A DNA stretch of 64,000 bases. It comes from JBBATK01 sp039810585. Its GTDB lineage: Bacteria; Bacteroidota; Ignavibacteria; Kapaibacteriales; NICIL-2. This document shows positions 50,552 to 58,729 of the stretch, piece after piece; the stretch's first letter is position 1; every line of letters begins with the position of its first letter. The notes beneath the pieces are model-generated. The model worked only from the letters and a program-made list of their open reading frames with translations, was not told the DNA's origin and did not search any database. Made by a program: the position numbers and the translations under genes. The stretch spans positions 124,001-188,000 of the forward strand of contig JBDHXF010000001.1 of assembly GCA_039810585.1 (NCBI GenBank). The letters run 5' to 3'.

Positions 50552-51760
50552 ATGTCCACCAGCGAAGAACTGATTTCCCGCGAACACCGGGTGATTTATC
50601 AAACCTATAAACGACTCCCCGTGGCGATTGACCGCGCGGAGGGCTGTCATATCTATGCGTCAGACGGACGGGTGTACTTGGACATGTTAGCCGGCATCGC
50701 GGTCAATGCCCTCGGTCACTCTCACCCGCGCATCATCGACGCAGCAGAGAAGCAACTGCATCGCTATCTGCACGTGTCCAATTTTTTCTACCAGGAACCA
50801 CAGGTTCGTCTGGCAGAAATGCTGACAGCCCGCAGCGGATATTCGAAAGTGGTATTCACCAATTCCGGTGCGGAGGCTTGGGACGCCGCCATGAAGCTGG
50901 CTCGTGCCTATGGCAGCACACGCGAACGCGTTGGAAACATCATCGCGTTTAAGGGCGGATTTCATGGTCGCACCTACGGTGCACTGTCAGTGATGGACAA
51001 ACCCTTGTACAAGAAAGGCATGGAGCCCTTTCTTCCGGGCACACGCGTGCTGCCCTACAATGACATTGCCGCTCTGCGCGATGAAGTCAACGCCACGACC
51101 TGCGCCGTAACTCTGGAACTGATTCAGGGTGAAGGTGGTATCAGCGTAGCCAGCGATGACTTTGTGCAGGAACTGGTGCGCCTGCGTGACAAGTACGGAT
51201 TTGCCATCATCGCCGATGAGGTGCAAACAGGAGTGGGACGAACGGGTGATTTCTTTGCCTTCGAACACTATGGCTTCAAGCCGGACATCGTCACCATGGC
51301 TAAGGGCATCGGCGGCGGCCTGCCACTTGGTGCAGTGCTTGCCTCGGAGGCCTTGAGCGCAGTCTGGCAGCAAGGACAACACGGTACCACCTATGGCGGC
51401 AACGCCCTGGCCTGTGCAACCGGCATCGTGGTGATGGAAGAAATTGAGCGAGGCTTGATGGAAAATGTGCGCGCCATGGGAGCGCGGCTGCGCGAGGGAC
51501 TCGAAGCTGTGCGTTCTGAGTTCCCGGGCATCGTCACCGAGGTCCGCGGTCGTGGCCTTATGCTTGGCCTTGCCCTCAATCAAAACTCCACTCCCCTGCG
51601 CGATGCTCTGCTCGAACGCGGCGTCATTACATCGGCTACCGCCGATACCGTGCTCCGAATCGTGCCGCCACTCGTGATCGGCACGAGCGAGATAGAGGAG
51701 TTCTTGGGAGTGTTGAGGACAGCATTGGATGCTGTGAAGTCGACACCCAAACAGGCCTAG
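50552..51760 (+). CDS. Class-III pyridoxal-phosphate aminotransferase (acetylornithine aminotransferase-like)
   Basis: A 402-residue aminotransferase. Features include YLDMLAGIAVNALGHSHPRI, the cofactor-binding TNSGAEAWDAAMKLAR and FKGGFHGRTYGALS, IADEVQTGVGRTGDFFAFE with the ring-binding Asp, the Schiff-base Lys in TMAKGIGGGLPLGAV, and GTTYGGNALACATG. The best family match is ArgD (acetylornithine) type, but LysW-lysine and other omega-aminotransferases are similar, and no other arginine genes are adjacent. ATG 50552 fits the family start; the frame is open upstream to 50492. Confidence 0.85.
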   Translation: MSTSEELISREHRVIYQTYKRLPVAIDRAEGCHIYASDGRVYLDMLAGIAVNALGHSHPRIIDAAEKQLHRYLHVSNFFYQEPQVRLAEMLTARSGYSKVVFTNSGAEAWDAAMKLARAYGSTRERVGNIIAFKGGFHGRTYGALSVMDKPLYKKGMEPFLPGTRVLPYNDIAALRDEVNATTCAVTLELIQGEGGISVASDDFVQELVRLRDKYGFAIIADEVQTGVGRTGDFFAFEHYGFKPDIVTMAKGIGGGLPLGAVLASEALSAVWQQGQHGTTYGGNALACATGIVVMEEIERGLMENVRAMGARLREGLEAVRSEFPGIVTEVRGRGLMLGLALNQNSTPLRDALLERGVITSATADTVLRIVPPLVIGTSEIEEFLGVLRTALDAVKSTPKQA

Positions 51761-51798
51761 ACAATACTTTTTTGAACTATAACCTATTCGGAGTACTC

Positions 51799-52512
51799 AT
51801 GTCGCATCGCACAACGCTCTCTGTAGTCTCCGCTTCGCTCTTGTTGATTGTGCTGGGAAGCGTGTCACTCCACGCCGGTAGTATAGGACTCAAACTTGGC
51901 GCCACTATCCCGCAGTGGACTCTAGCGTACGAAAATCAGCAGAGTCAGAACCTGAAAAACTTGAACGACTTTGCGATTTGTGGTATCACGGAATTCGAGC
52001 TTACGAAGTACGTGCATCTGCAAATCGAACCGGCGTATTCCCGAGAGGAGTTCAGTGTGGATTATCAGAAGGCTGCGTTGCAACAGTTGACCACCATGCC
52101 GTTTCCGTCTTCATTGCCTTCGACCCTATCATTTACACAGGATTTTGTGAATATCAATTGTCCTGTTCTTCTCAAGATCAGTCCTTTTTCAGAAGGCCTT
52201 CGGCCCTACCTCTTGACCGGTTTGGTTGCCAGTATTAACCTCTCTGCCACATCGACGGCGTCGTTCGATACGACCAATCTCAATCTCAGTAGTCCCATTG
52301 ACGTAAAGCCGGAAGCCAAGGCTGTCGGCTATGCCTTTCAATTGGGTGCCGGTATACAGATTCCGCTCCTTGGCAGCCTGAGCATTGTTGGTGATGCACG
52401 CTACACCTTCGCACTGAGCGACGCTGCGTCGCTCAGTGCCTTCAATCAATCCCTTGGCACGGTGAAAGCATCCAACCTCTTGATCATGGTCGGTGCCTGC
52501 ATTGATTGGTGA
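51799..52512 (+). CDS. Outer-membrane beta-barrel protein (PorT-like)
   Basis: A 237-residue exported protein. The signal peptide (residues 1-25, ending SLHAG) is followed by strands typical of small barrels: GLKLGATIPQWTL, HLQIEPAYSREEFSV, FVNINCPVLLKISPF, LRPYLLTGLVASINLSA, LGAGIQIPLLGSLSIVGDARY and LLIMVGACIDW at the end. This layout matches the outer-membrane beta-barrel domain group common in Bacteroidota, where some members serve type IX secretion. It has a GGAGTACTC ribosome site. It follows the aminotransferase by 38 nt but is unlikely to share its function. Confidence 0.8.
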   Translation: MSHRTTLSVVSASLLLIVLGSVSLHAGSIGLKLGATIPQWTLAYENQQSQNLKNLNDFAICGITEFELTKYVHLQIEPAYSREEFSVDYQKAALQQLTTMPFPSSLPSTLSFTQDFVNINCPVLLKISPFSEGLRPYLLTGLVASINLSATSTASFDTTNLNLSSPIDVKPEAKAVGYAFQLGAGIQIPLLGSLSIVGDARYTFALSDAASLSAFNQSLGTVKASNLLIMVGACIDW

Positions 52513-52688
52513 TTCCGACAAGTATTGACGCTCAAATGTTGAGCGCTTTGGATGTGTCGTTAAAGATAAACGCATAGCATTACCATCATAGCCGGGTTGA
52601 GTGCCGCGACATCGAAGCGGCAACTGAGCATCGTCGGAGCGACATCGCGTGCATATCGCTCCTATCGCTTCCTTAACGTAGTAGTTCT

Positions 52689-54113
52689 CTACACAAGTAG
52701 GTCGATCAGATTTTCCAGCGCCATGCCTCGCGATGCTTTCACAAGAATGGCATCAGCGGCTGTGCATGAAGTATTCAGGAGCTGAGCCGCTACTTCAACG
52801 TTCTCTGCAAAGTGGAATTGCTTGCCCGTACTTTGAGCACGATCTGCAGCCCCGACAACGTGTGCAGCATCAGCCATGCTGCGTCCAAGCAGAATGAGCA
52901 CGTCGCAGTGTTGCAGTGCTTCTGCAATGATGGCCTGATGTGCAGTATCGCTGTGTTCGCCTAACTCCCGCATGTCGCCCAGTACAGCAATTCGCTTGTC
53001 TGCAGGGAAAGCTTGAAGGGTACGCAAAGCCATGCGCATGGAGGCCGGATTGGCATTGTAACAGTCGTTGAGTATCGTGGCATTGGTCGTGCGCATACGT
53101 TGAATCTGCATGCGGGCGTAGCCGTGTACGGGAGGAGCTTCATAGTTGGCAAGCGCTACTGTGCTGTCGGCGAGCGATATCCCCACGCTCACCCCAATGG
53201 CAAGCGCAGCCACGGCGTTCGTTGCTGCGGCATAACCGACAAGACTCGTCGGCACCGTACATCGCTCCTGTGCGCTCTGTACCTTGAGCTCCGGATGGAG
53301 CTCGGTGTCAAATGAAATCGATGCGTTGAGATCACTGCCATCATTTGTCCCGAAGTGAAATTGGTTGGGAAAGGTGCCGCTATACGCTTTCAGTCGCTCG
53401 TCATCCATATTCACGAGTGCGGTGGCTTGCTGTTGCTGACAATATCGGTACAGCGCTGTTTCCTCTTTCTCGACGCCATCCAAGTCATGCAATTTTTCGA
53501 GATGTTCTTCACCGATGTTGGTGATAATGCCGTGCGTAGGTGCAACCATGTCCGCCAAGACTTCGATTTCCCCAGGCTCGTTGGTTCCGATCTCGATCAC
53601 AGCAGCGCCATGATACTTTGTCAGTTGAAGCAGCGTGAGTGGCGTACCGACACGATTGTTGTAGTTAGCTTCGGTTTTCAGAGTGAGATAAGAGTGCGAG
53701 AGTACAGCCGCACTGAGGTCCTTCGTGGTTGTCTTTCCATTTGCTCCGGCAACCGCAATCACAGGAATGGAGAAACGCTTGCGGTGGTAGTGGGCCAAGT
53801 CGCCTAGGGCGACGAGACAATCGGGGACAACGATACGAGCGAACGAGGGAAAGGTTTTTCCCGGGCCGCTTTCCCATTGCGACAGCCAGCGTTCTTCAAA
53901 CACTATCCCAACGGCACCATAAAGAATGGCTTTATGGATATGATCGTGTGCGTCGAAACGTTCGCCTTTTAGTGCCACAAACAGACACCCGGGTTGAAGA
54001 CTGCGTGTGTCGGTGCAGACGCCAATCGAGGCATGGAAATCGGGAACCACAGCACGATCTCCAAACAGCGTTCGAAGATCCATCGCGCTAAAGGCGGCAG
54101 TGTTGGCTTTCAT
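52689..54113 (-). CDS. murF: UDP-N-acetylmuramoyl-tripeptide--D-alanyl-D-alanine ligase
   Basis: Adds D-Ala-D-Ala to the peptidoglycan precursor. The 474-residue Mur ligase has the N-terminal substrate domain (IGVCTDTRSLQPGCLFVALKG, GERFDAHDHI), the ATP-binding AVAGANGKTTTKDLSAAVL, the central EANYNNRVGTPLTLLQL and IEIGTNEPGEIEVLADM, and the C-terminal domain LNDCYNANPASMRMALR, AVLGDMRELGEHS. These are specific to MurF within the Mur family. ATG 54113 is chosen over GTG 54131. It is not in a dcw cluster here; neighbours are unrelated. Confidence 0.95.
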   Translation of the reverse strand: MKANTAAFSAMDLRTLFGDRAVVPDFHASIGVCTDTRSLQPGCLFVALKGERFDAHDHIHKAILYGAVGIVFEERWLSQWESGPGKTFPSFARIVVPDCLVALGDLAHYHRKRFSIPVIAVAGANGKTTTKDLSAAVLSHSYLTLKTEANYNNRVGTPLTLLQLTKYHGAAVIEIGTNEPGEIEVLADMVAPTHGIITNIGEEHLEKLHDLDGVEKEETALYRYCQQQQATALVNMDDERLKAYSGTFPNQFHFGTNDGSDLNASISFDTELHPELKVQSAQERCTVPTSLVGYAAATNAVAALAIGVSVGISLADSTVALANYEAPPVHGYARMQIQRMRTTNATILNDCYNANPASMRMALRTLQAFPADKRIAVLGDMRELGEHSDTAHQAIIAEALQHCDVLILLGRSMADAAHVVGAADRAQSTGKQFHFAENVEVAAQLLNTSCTAADAILVKASRGMALENLIDLLV

Positions 54114-54170
54114 GGAGGAATGTAGGTTCACGTGATAGAAGCTTGGCGTTGGATCTCGTTAAAAATACAA

Positions 54171-54200
54171 CAGCTCTTGCGCCTAACGACGCAAGAGCTG
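54171..54200 (-). terminator. Terminator of the CAP-domain protein gene
   Basis: CAGCTCTTGCG (54171-54181) and CGCAAGAGCTG (54190-54200) form an 11-bp stem. On the minus strand it is followed by TTGTATTTTT. It lies 52 nt after the CAP gene stop and 58 nt upstream of murF. Confidence 0.82.
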
Positions 54201-54251
54201 AGCATGTGGATCAGAACATGAGAGTATATGTCCGTTTACACAGCGTTGTGA

Positions 54252-56147
54252 TTAACGCTGCAGAACGATTTTACGTGTGCTCGTCCCGCCTGCTGTGTGG
54301 AATTGAAGCAGGTAGGCACCGGACTGAAGTTGAGCAAGCGGAGCTTGCGTGAAATCAAGACTCAGGAAATGTTCGCCGGCAGTTTGGTGATCGGCGTTGA
54401 GCATACGGAGCTGTTGGCCGCGCTCATCGCAGAGGCTAAGCGACACGTCGCCGTCCACCGCTAATTGGTAGCGTAGGACAACCGTGCTGTTCACGGGATT
54501 GGGACCGAATGCACTGACTGTGATCACTTTGTCCTCGTTCACGCTGTTTTGAACATCGCTGATGATGAACGAATGGGATGGGCTAAATGCACTCTGAACC
54601 GAGTTGTCGTGGAAGCCTGCCACATGCCAGTAATAGGTTGTGTCCATACCGATGGTGCCATCAATATCATCGAGCGTCCAAGTTGTATCAACGAGGTCGT
54701 CGTACACATTAAGCGCATAATCGGTAAAGGCAGAGTCGCGTGCAATTTCGAACCAATATTTTGCGACGCCGGGTTTGCTTTGGGACCACTTGAACGTAAT
54801 ATTCTTGTCCTTCAACTTGGCACCCTGCTCAGGATAGAGGAGTTGAACGGTGCTCGGAACAATAACGGCATTGAACTGGAACGGCGGAACGAAATCGCCC
54901 CAACCAAGACTACTCTTCGCACGCACACGCCAGTAGTACACGCTATCCTGTAGCAGGTTGTGAAGCATATAGCTGGTGTCCTTCACGGCAATAGCAGAGT
55001 CGTTCACCAATAGCTTGCTGAAGGTTGGCGACAAACTGACCTGTAAATGATACAAAGTAGCTGTGCTCAACTTATTCCAACCAACGCGAGCGGAATCGCC
55101 ATTGACGGACGACTGATCGATAGGATAGCTTAGGATGACGCTTGGTGTAGAGGATTGATTGAAATCGACCTTGACATTTGCTTTGCCCGTGAGAGAGATT
55201 GACTTTGAGCCGGTGATACCGTTGCCGGCAGCAGAGACAAAGATGTTGCCCGTGGCCGTCGTAGGAATAGCATAGCCGCCCGAGGAGGAGGTAACGGCAT
55301 AGTAATCACCGGTAGAAGGAGTAACGGTCACTCCACTCAAGCCCTCGCCCGGATCGTATTGACCGTTGTTGTTCTTATCCTTATACACCACACCGGTGAT
55401 GTAGTACACGGTTCGTTGTCCAAAGTCTTCTGTCACAACCCACGGTCCAACAGAGCCACTACCGGCTACAACACCGATACCGATTTCGGTATAGATGATA
55501 TCATCCGATGCGAAGTTGATGGTATTATGACGATGACCTAGTGCTTCGTTGCCCGTTCCCCAGTCAACGAGGAAGCCACACTCTGCTTCCCACATAGAGT
55601 GTGCATAGGCAAAAATGTTCTCACCCCACGGTGTACCGTTGGGATACCCTGCCTTCACCAGGCGTTGACCGGGATTAGAACCGTCGGTGCCGGTGTGATC
55701 TTGGTAATGGTTTGAGGCCATGTCGTTACTATGGACACGTGCCGCATCAATGGCCTTGGGATGAAAGGCAAGCGGTGGACGCGAAGGATAGGTTTTGAAT
55801 GCGGATCGAACTCCTGCTTTATCAACTTTCCAGTAGGAGTAATTGTTCAATACGTCGGCATCCTTCGTGTTATAGAGCGAGTCGCCTTCTGCCGGCGGAT
55901 TTGCTCGGGCACGATTAATGAGTTCAAGTAGGTACTGCTCCTGATCGGTCGGGTCACCGTGACTATACAATGACTGTCCGAGAGCATTTACCGGTCCGGT
56001 TGGTGTTATCGTTTGCACAGTGTTGCCCTGCGCTGATTTCTGCACAGCGGAAACGTCGCTCCGAGCGCTTGGCCCCGGTGCACGCTGTGCTTGGAGCAGA
56101 CCTGTGCTGAGCAGGCAGAGAAAAAGAAAACGTATCTGATGTGTCAT
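54252..56147 (-). CDS. Secreted CAP-domain protein with C-terminal sorting tail
   Basis: A 631-residue exported protein. After a signal peptide (ending LLQAQ) there is a CAP/SCP domain (YLLELINRARANPPAEGD, ARVHSNDMASNHYQDHTG, GYPNGTPWGENIFAYA, GHRHNTINF) with the usual His/Glu site. An SdrD-like repeat follows, with a calcium-loop style GVVYKDKNNNGQYDPGEGLS, then two fibronectin-like segments (YYWRVRAKSSLGWGDF, YYWHVAGFHD). The type IX C-terminal tail ends the protein (FGPNPVNSTVVLRYQL, LQSGAYLLQFHTAGG). It is probably surface-bound or secreted; CAP proteins can bind lipids or act as proteases, but activity is not shown. Its terminator follows. Confidence 0.87.
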   Translation of the reverse strand: MTHQIRFLFLCLLSTGLLQAQRAPGPSARSDVSAVQKSAQGNTVQTITPTGPVNALGQSLYSHGDPTDQEQYLLELINRARANPPAEGDSLYNTKDADVLNNYSYWKVDKAGVRSAFKTYPSRPPLAFHPKAIDAARVHSNDMASNHYQDHTGTDGSNPGQRLVKAGYPNGTPWGENIFAYAHSMWEAECGFLVDWGTGNEALGHRHNTINFASDDIIYTEIGIGVVAGSGSVGPWVVTEDFGQRTVYYITGVVYKDKNNNGQYDPGEGLSGVTVTPSTGDYYAVTSSSGGYAIPTTATGNIFVSAAGNGITGSKSISLTGKANVKVDFNQSSTPSVILSYPIDQSSVNGDSARVGWNKLSTATLYHLQVSLSPTFSKLLVNDSAIAVKDTSYMLHNLLQDSVYYWRVRAKSSLGWGDFVPPFQFNAVIVPSTVQLLYPEQGAKLKDKNITFKWSQSKPGVAKYWFEIARDSAFTDYALNVYDDLVDTTWTLDDIDGTIGMDTTYYWHVAGFHDNSVQSAFSPSHSFIISDVQNSVNEDKVITVSAFGPNPVNSTVVLRYQLAVDGDVSLSLCDERGQQLRMLNADHQTAGEHFLSLDFTQAPLAQLQSGAYLLQFHTAGGTSTRKIVLQR

Positions 56148-56357
56148 ACACATTACGGATATTGTGAGAGAAAGCTATTATTCGTAGAGAAGGACTGCTA
56201 TTTCCAACAAATAACTCAGCCGAACGGATTTTGGTACATCGGCTGACGTTGTAACAGCCTTAAATTTACGACTTTAGTGCAAAATGAGAGCTAGGAAACC
56301 ATGGGTTTACAAAGCATTCACCGGCTTGTCATGAAGTGTCTACCAGGTCTTAAATCC

Positions 56358-56906
56358 ATGATCTCTTCGCGCTGTGTCCTCTTACTGGCCACCGGCATCA
56401 CCATCGCCTCGTTATTGAGTTCTTGCTCCAGCACGGTCGTTCGCCATCTCGACCCGCACACTATCAGTCAGACACGGCGGGATAGTATAAACCGACAGTT
56501 TAGCCGCGCAGAGGTTCAGCTTCGCACCCTCGATCGGCAGTACACGCGTAAGGCGGGCATGGTGTACCTGCTCCACGACACACTGTTTTTACGCTCATCC
56601 GTACTGTTTGATACCCTCAGGATACCGATCGGCAGTGTACGAGAATTACATTGCTTTGAACGCATGCCCACGAGTACCATTATTCTCGCCACCCTTGGTG
56701 GCGCAGCGGCAGGATATGTGGTCGGAAAAGTCTCTACCCAACAGTCAAATGCCGATCTTCCCTTGGGCTTTGGAATTATCGGTGGACTAAGTGGTGCCTT
56801 CATGTCCATCATTTCCGAAAAGGAAACGCTGTACCTCTTCGACGGAACTGAGGAGGAGACCGAGCCTGTACGGAGCCTTAAAGCACCTACCAAAGTTTCG
56901 AAGTAA
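56358..56906 (+). CDS. Unknown lipoprotein with glycine-rich hydrophobic segment
   Basis: A 182-residue predicted lipoprotein. Starting at ATG 56358, the signal sequence (SSRCVLLLATGITIASLLSSC) ends in the lipobox LSSC. The mature part has a strand-rich region (GMVYLLHDTLFLRSSVLFDTL, cut: MVYLLHDTLFLRSS) and IPIGSVRELHCFER, then a glycine-rich hydrophobic stretch LGGAAAGYVVGKVS and GFGIIGGLSGAFMS that may insert in a membrane. No named family is recognised; similar glycine-zipper lipoproteins occur widely. A longer reading from 56301 is possible but places the signal sequence internally. Confidence 0.7.
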   Translation: MISSRCVLLLATGITIASLLSSCSSTVVRHLDPHTISQTRRDSINRQFSRAEVQLRTLDRQYTRKAGMVYLLHDTLFLRSSVLFDTLRIPIGSVRELHCFERMPTSTIILATLGGAAAGYVVGKVSTQQSNADLPLGFGIIGGLSGAFMSIISEKETLYLFDGTEEETEPVRSLKAPTKVSK

Positions 56907-57057
56907 CAAAGCAAAGGCTGTCCTCGAATCGCCAGTCTTGCTGCGGACGACGTTCAGACCCATGCACCGACATGACGAATGGTACCGCAAATCAAGCGCG
57001 CGCGGCACTGACGCAGAAAGACGACCGTCATGAGAAACGCAGGTCAAGTCGATGAAT

Positions 57058-57090
57058 TTGACGGTGTTCGCAGCCTTCCTCGTATCTTTG
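57058..57090 (+). promoter_or_regulatory. Bacteroidota-type promoter of ahcY
   Basis: TTG (57058-57060), 22 nt, TATCTTTG (57083-57090) matches TTG-N19-23-TAnnTTTG with a perfect -7 box. Transcription would begin near 57097, leaving a leader of about 73 nt. No SAH or SAM riboswitch was recognised in this leader. Confidence 0.65.
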
Positions 57091-57169
57091 TGGTCGCATT
57101 GGAAGCCATCATCGCGCCCCGGAGAGTGGTCGCAGCTAACAGAACTGTTTCATTATTAATCCATTGACC

Positions 57170-58528
57170 ATGAGTGTTGAAGCACAAACACAAGTCCCTT
57201 CGCGCGTAGCCACAGGCGAAGTGCACTATGCTGAATCAAAATATTGCGTGAGAGATCTTTCGTTAGCAGCCTGGGGTCGACGCGAAATCCATTTGGCTGA
57301 AGCCGAAATGCCGGGTCTCATGACCCTTCGCGAACGCCACGGCAAGAGCAAACCGCTTTCCGGTGCTCGCATTGCAGGGTGTTTGCACATGACCATCCAA
57401 ACGGCAGTATTGATCGAGACTCTGGTGGAGCTAGGCGCGGAAGTCACATGGTCGTCCTGCAATATCTTCTCCACGCAAGACCACGCCGCTGCTGCCATTG
57501 CAGCTGCCGGCATCCCGGTGTTTGCATGGAAGGGCATGAATGAAGAAGAATTCAATTGGTGTATTGAGCAGACGCTGCACGCCTTCAGCGGGTCGCAACC
57601 TCTCAACATGATTTTAGACGATGGTGGCGATTTAACCAATATGGTTCTCGATCAATTCCCGGAATTGGTTGCGGCTATCAAGGGTCTGAGCGAAGAAACA
57701 ACCACCGGCGTGCATCGCCTGTACGATCGCATGAAAGCAGGAACCTTGCCGCTACCGGCTATTAACGTCAATGATTCGGTGACCAAGTCGAAATTTGATA
57801 ACAAGTATGGCTGCAAGGAATCGTGCGTGGATGCGATTCGCCGCGCAACCGATATCATGTTAGCCGGCAAAGTAGCCGTCGTTGCCGGGTATGGCGATGT
57901 AGGCAAAGGCTCCGCAGCATCACTTCGCGGCGCCGGCGCCCGGGTGATTGTGACTGAGATCGACCCGATTTGCGCTCTGCAAGCGGCGATGGATGGATAT
58001 GAAGTAAAGAAGATTAAGGATGCCGTACCGCGCGCTGACATCGTGGTGACAGCGACCGGCAACTGCGATATTATCACGCCGGAAATTTTCAAGCTGATGA
58101 AGGATAAGACGATTGTCGGCAACATCGGACACTTCGACAACGAAATCGACATGGCTTGGTTGAATACCACCTATGGCAACACAAAAGTTGAAGTGAAGCC
58201 ACAAGTAGATCTGTATAACGTCGACGGCAACGAGATTTTAATCCTTGCTGAAGGTCGATTGATGAACCTTGGTTGCGCTATGGGTCACCCGAGCTTCGTG
58301 ATGTCCAACTCCTTCACCAACCAAACACTCGCACAAATAGAATTGTGGACGAACTCCGCAGCCTACGAAAACAAGGTGTACATGCTACCAAAACATCTCG
58401 ATGAAGAAGTAGCCCGATTGCACCTGTCCAAAATCGGCGTGGAACTCGATGTATTGAGCGAAAAGCAAGCGTCATATATCGGCGTTGAAGTAGCCGGCCC
58501 GTACAAGCCTGAGTATTATCGCTATTAA
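57170..58528 (+). CDS. ahcY: Adenosylhomocysteinase
   Basis: NAD-dependent hydrolase that splits S-adenosylhomocysteine into adenosine and homocysteine in the methylation cycle. The 452-residue protein has AWGRREIHLAEAEMPGLM, GCLHMTIQTAVLIETL, WSSCNIFSTQDHAAAAIA, DDGGDLTNMVLDQFPEL, the catalytic NDSVTKSKFDNKYGCKES, the NAD loop VAVVAGYGDVGKGSAASLRG, GNIGHFDNEIDMAWL, and the C-terminal KLHLSKIG-like LHLSKIGVELDVLSEKQA and YKPEYYRY. ATG 57170 is chosen over TTG 57164. It has its own promoter and terminator. Confidence 0.96.
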   Translation: MSVEAQTQVPSRVATGEVHYAESKYCVRDLSLAAWGRREIHLAEAEMPGLMTLRERHGKSKPLSGARIAGCLHMTIQTAVLIETLVELGAEVTWSSCNIFSTQDHAAAAIAAAGIPVFAWKGMNEEEFNWCIEQTLHAFSGSQPLNMILDDGGDLTNMVLDQFPELVAAIKGLSEETTTGVHRLYDRMKAGTLPLPAINVNDSVTKSKFDNKYGCKESCVDAIRRATDIMLAGKVAVVAGYGDVGKGSAASLRGAGARVIVTEIDPICALQAAMDGYEVKKIKDAVPRADIVVTATGNCDIITPEIFKLMKDKTIVGNIGHFDNEIDMAWLNTTYGNTKVEVKPQVDLYNVDGNEILILAEGRLMNLGCAMGHPSFVMSNSFTNQTLAQIELWTNSAAYENKVYMLPKHLDEEVARLHLSKIGVELDVLSEKQASYIGVEVAGPYKPEYYRY

Positions 58529-58573
58529 TCGGATAGTGTACGGTCAAACCATTATCCGTCCCCCAGCATTTGT

Positions 58574-58604
58574 CCCGTCCTGCGTTGCAGGACGGGATTT
58601 TTTT
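58574..58604 (+). terminator. Intrinsic terminator of ahcY
   Basis: CCCGTCCTGC (58574-58583) and GCAGGACGGG (58587-58596) form a perfect 10-bp stem with a GTT loop, followed by A and seven T. Confidence 0.93.
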
Positions 58605-58651
58605 ATGGGGATAGTTTCATACGTACAATCGCATTGTAACACCCGCCAGTA

Positions 58652-58673
58652 GGGACAGATAATTATCTGTCCC
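58652..58673. repeat. Solitary GGGACAGA palindrome
   Basis: A perfect 22-bp palindrome GGGACAGATAA/TTATCTGTCCC, preceded by GTA and followed by CCACACACGAGGG. It matches the first palindrome of each unit in the array at 62721-63229 with one central base changed. It lies between ahcY and the OmpA gene. Confidence 0.85.
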
Positions 58674-58729
58674 CACACACGAGGGGTGGCTGTTTATATT
58701 CATCCGAAATTTGCGCACCACGCAACACC

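Noticed and set aside
56907..57169. SAH or SAM riboswitch before ahcY
   Set aside because: None of the known conserved cores was seen in the leader; the promoter leaves only about 73 nt of RNA.
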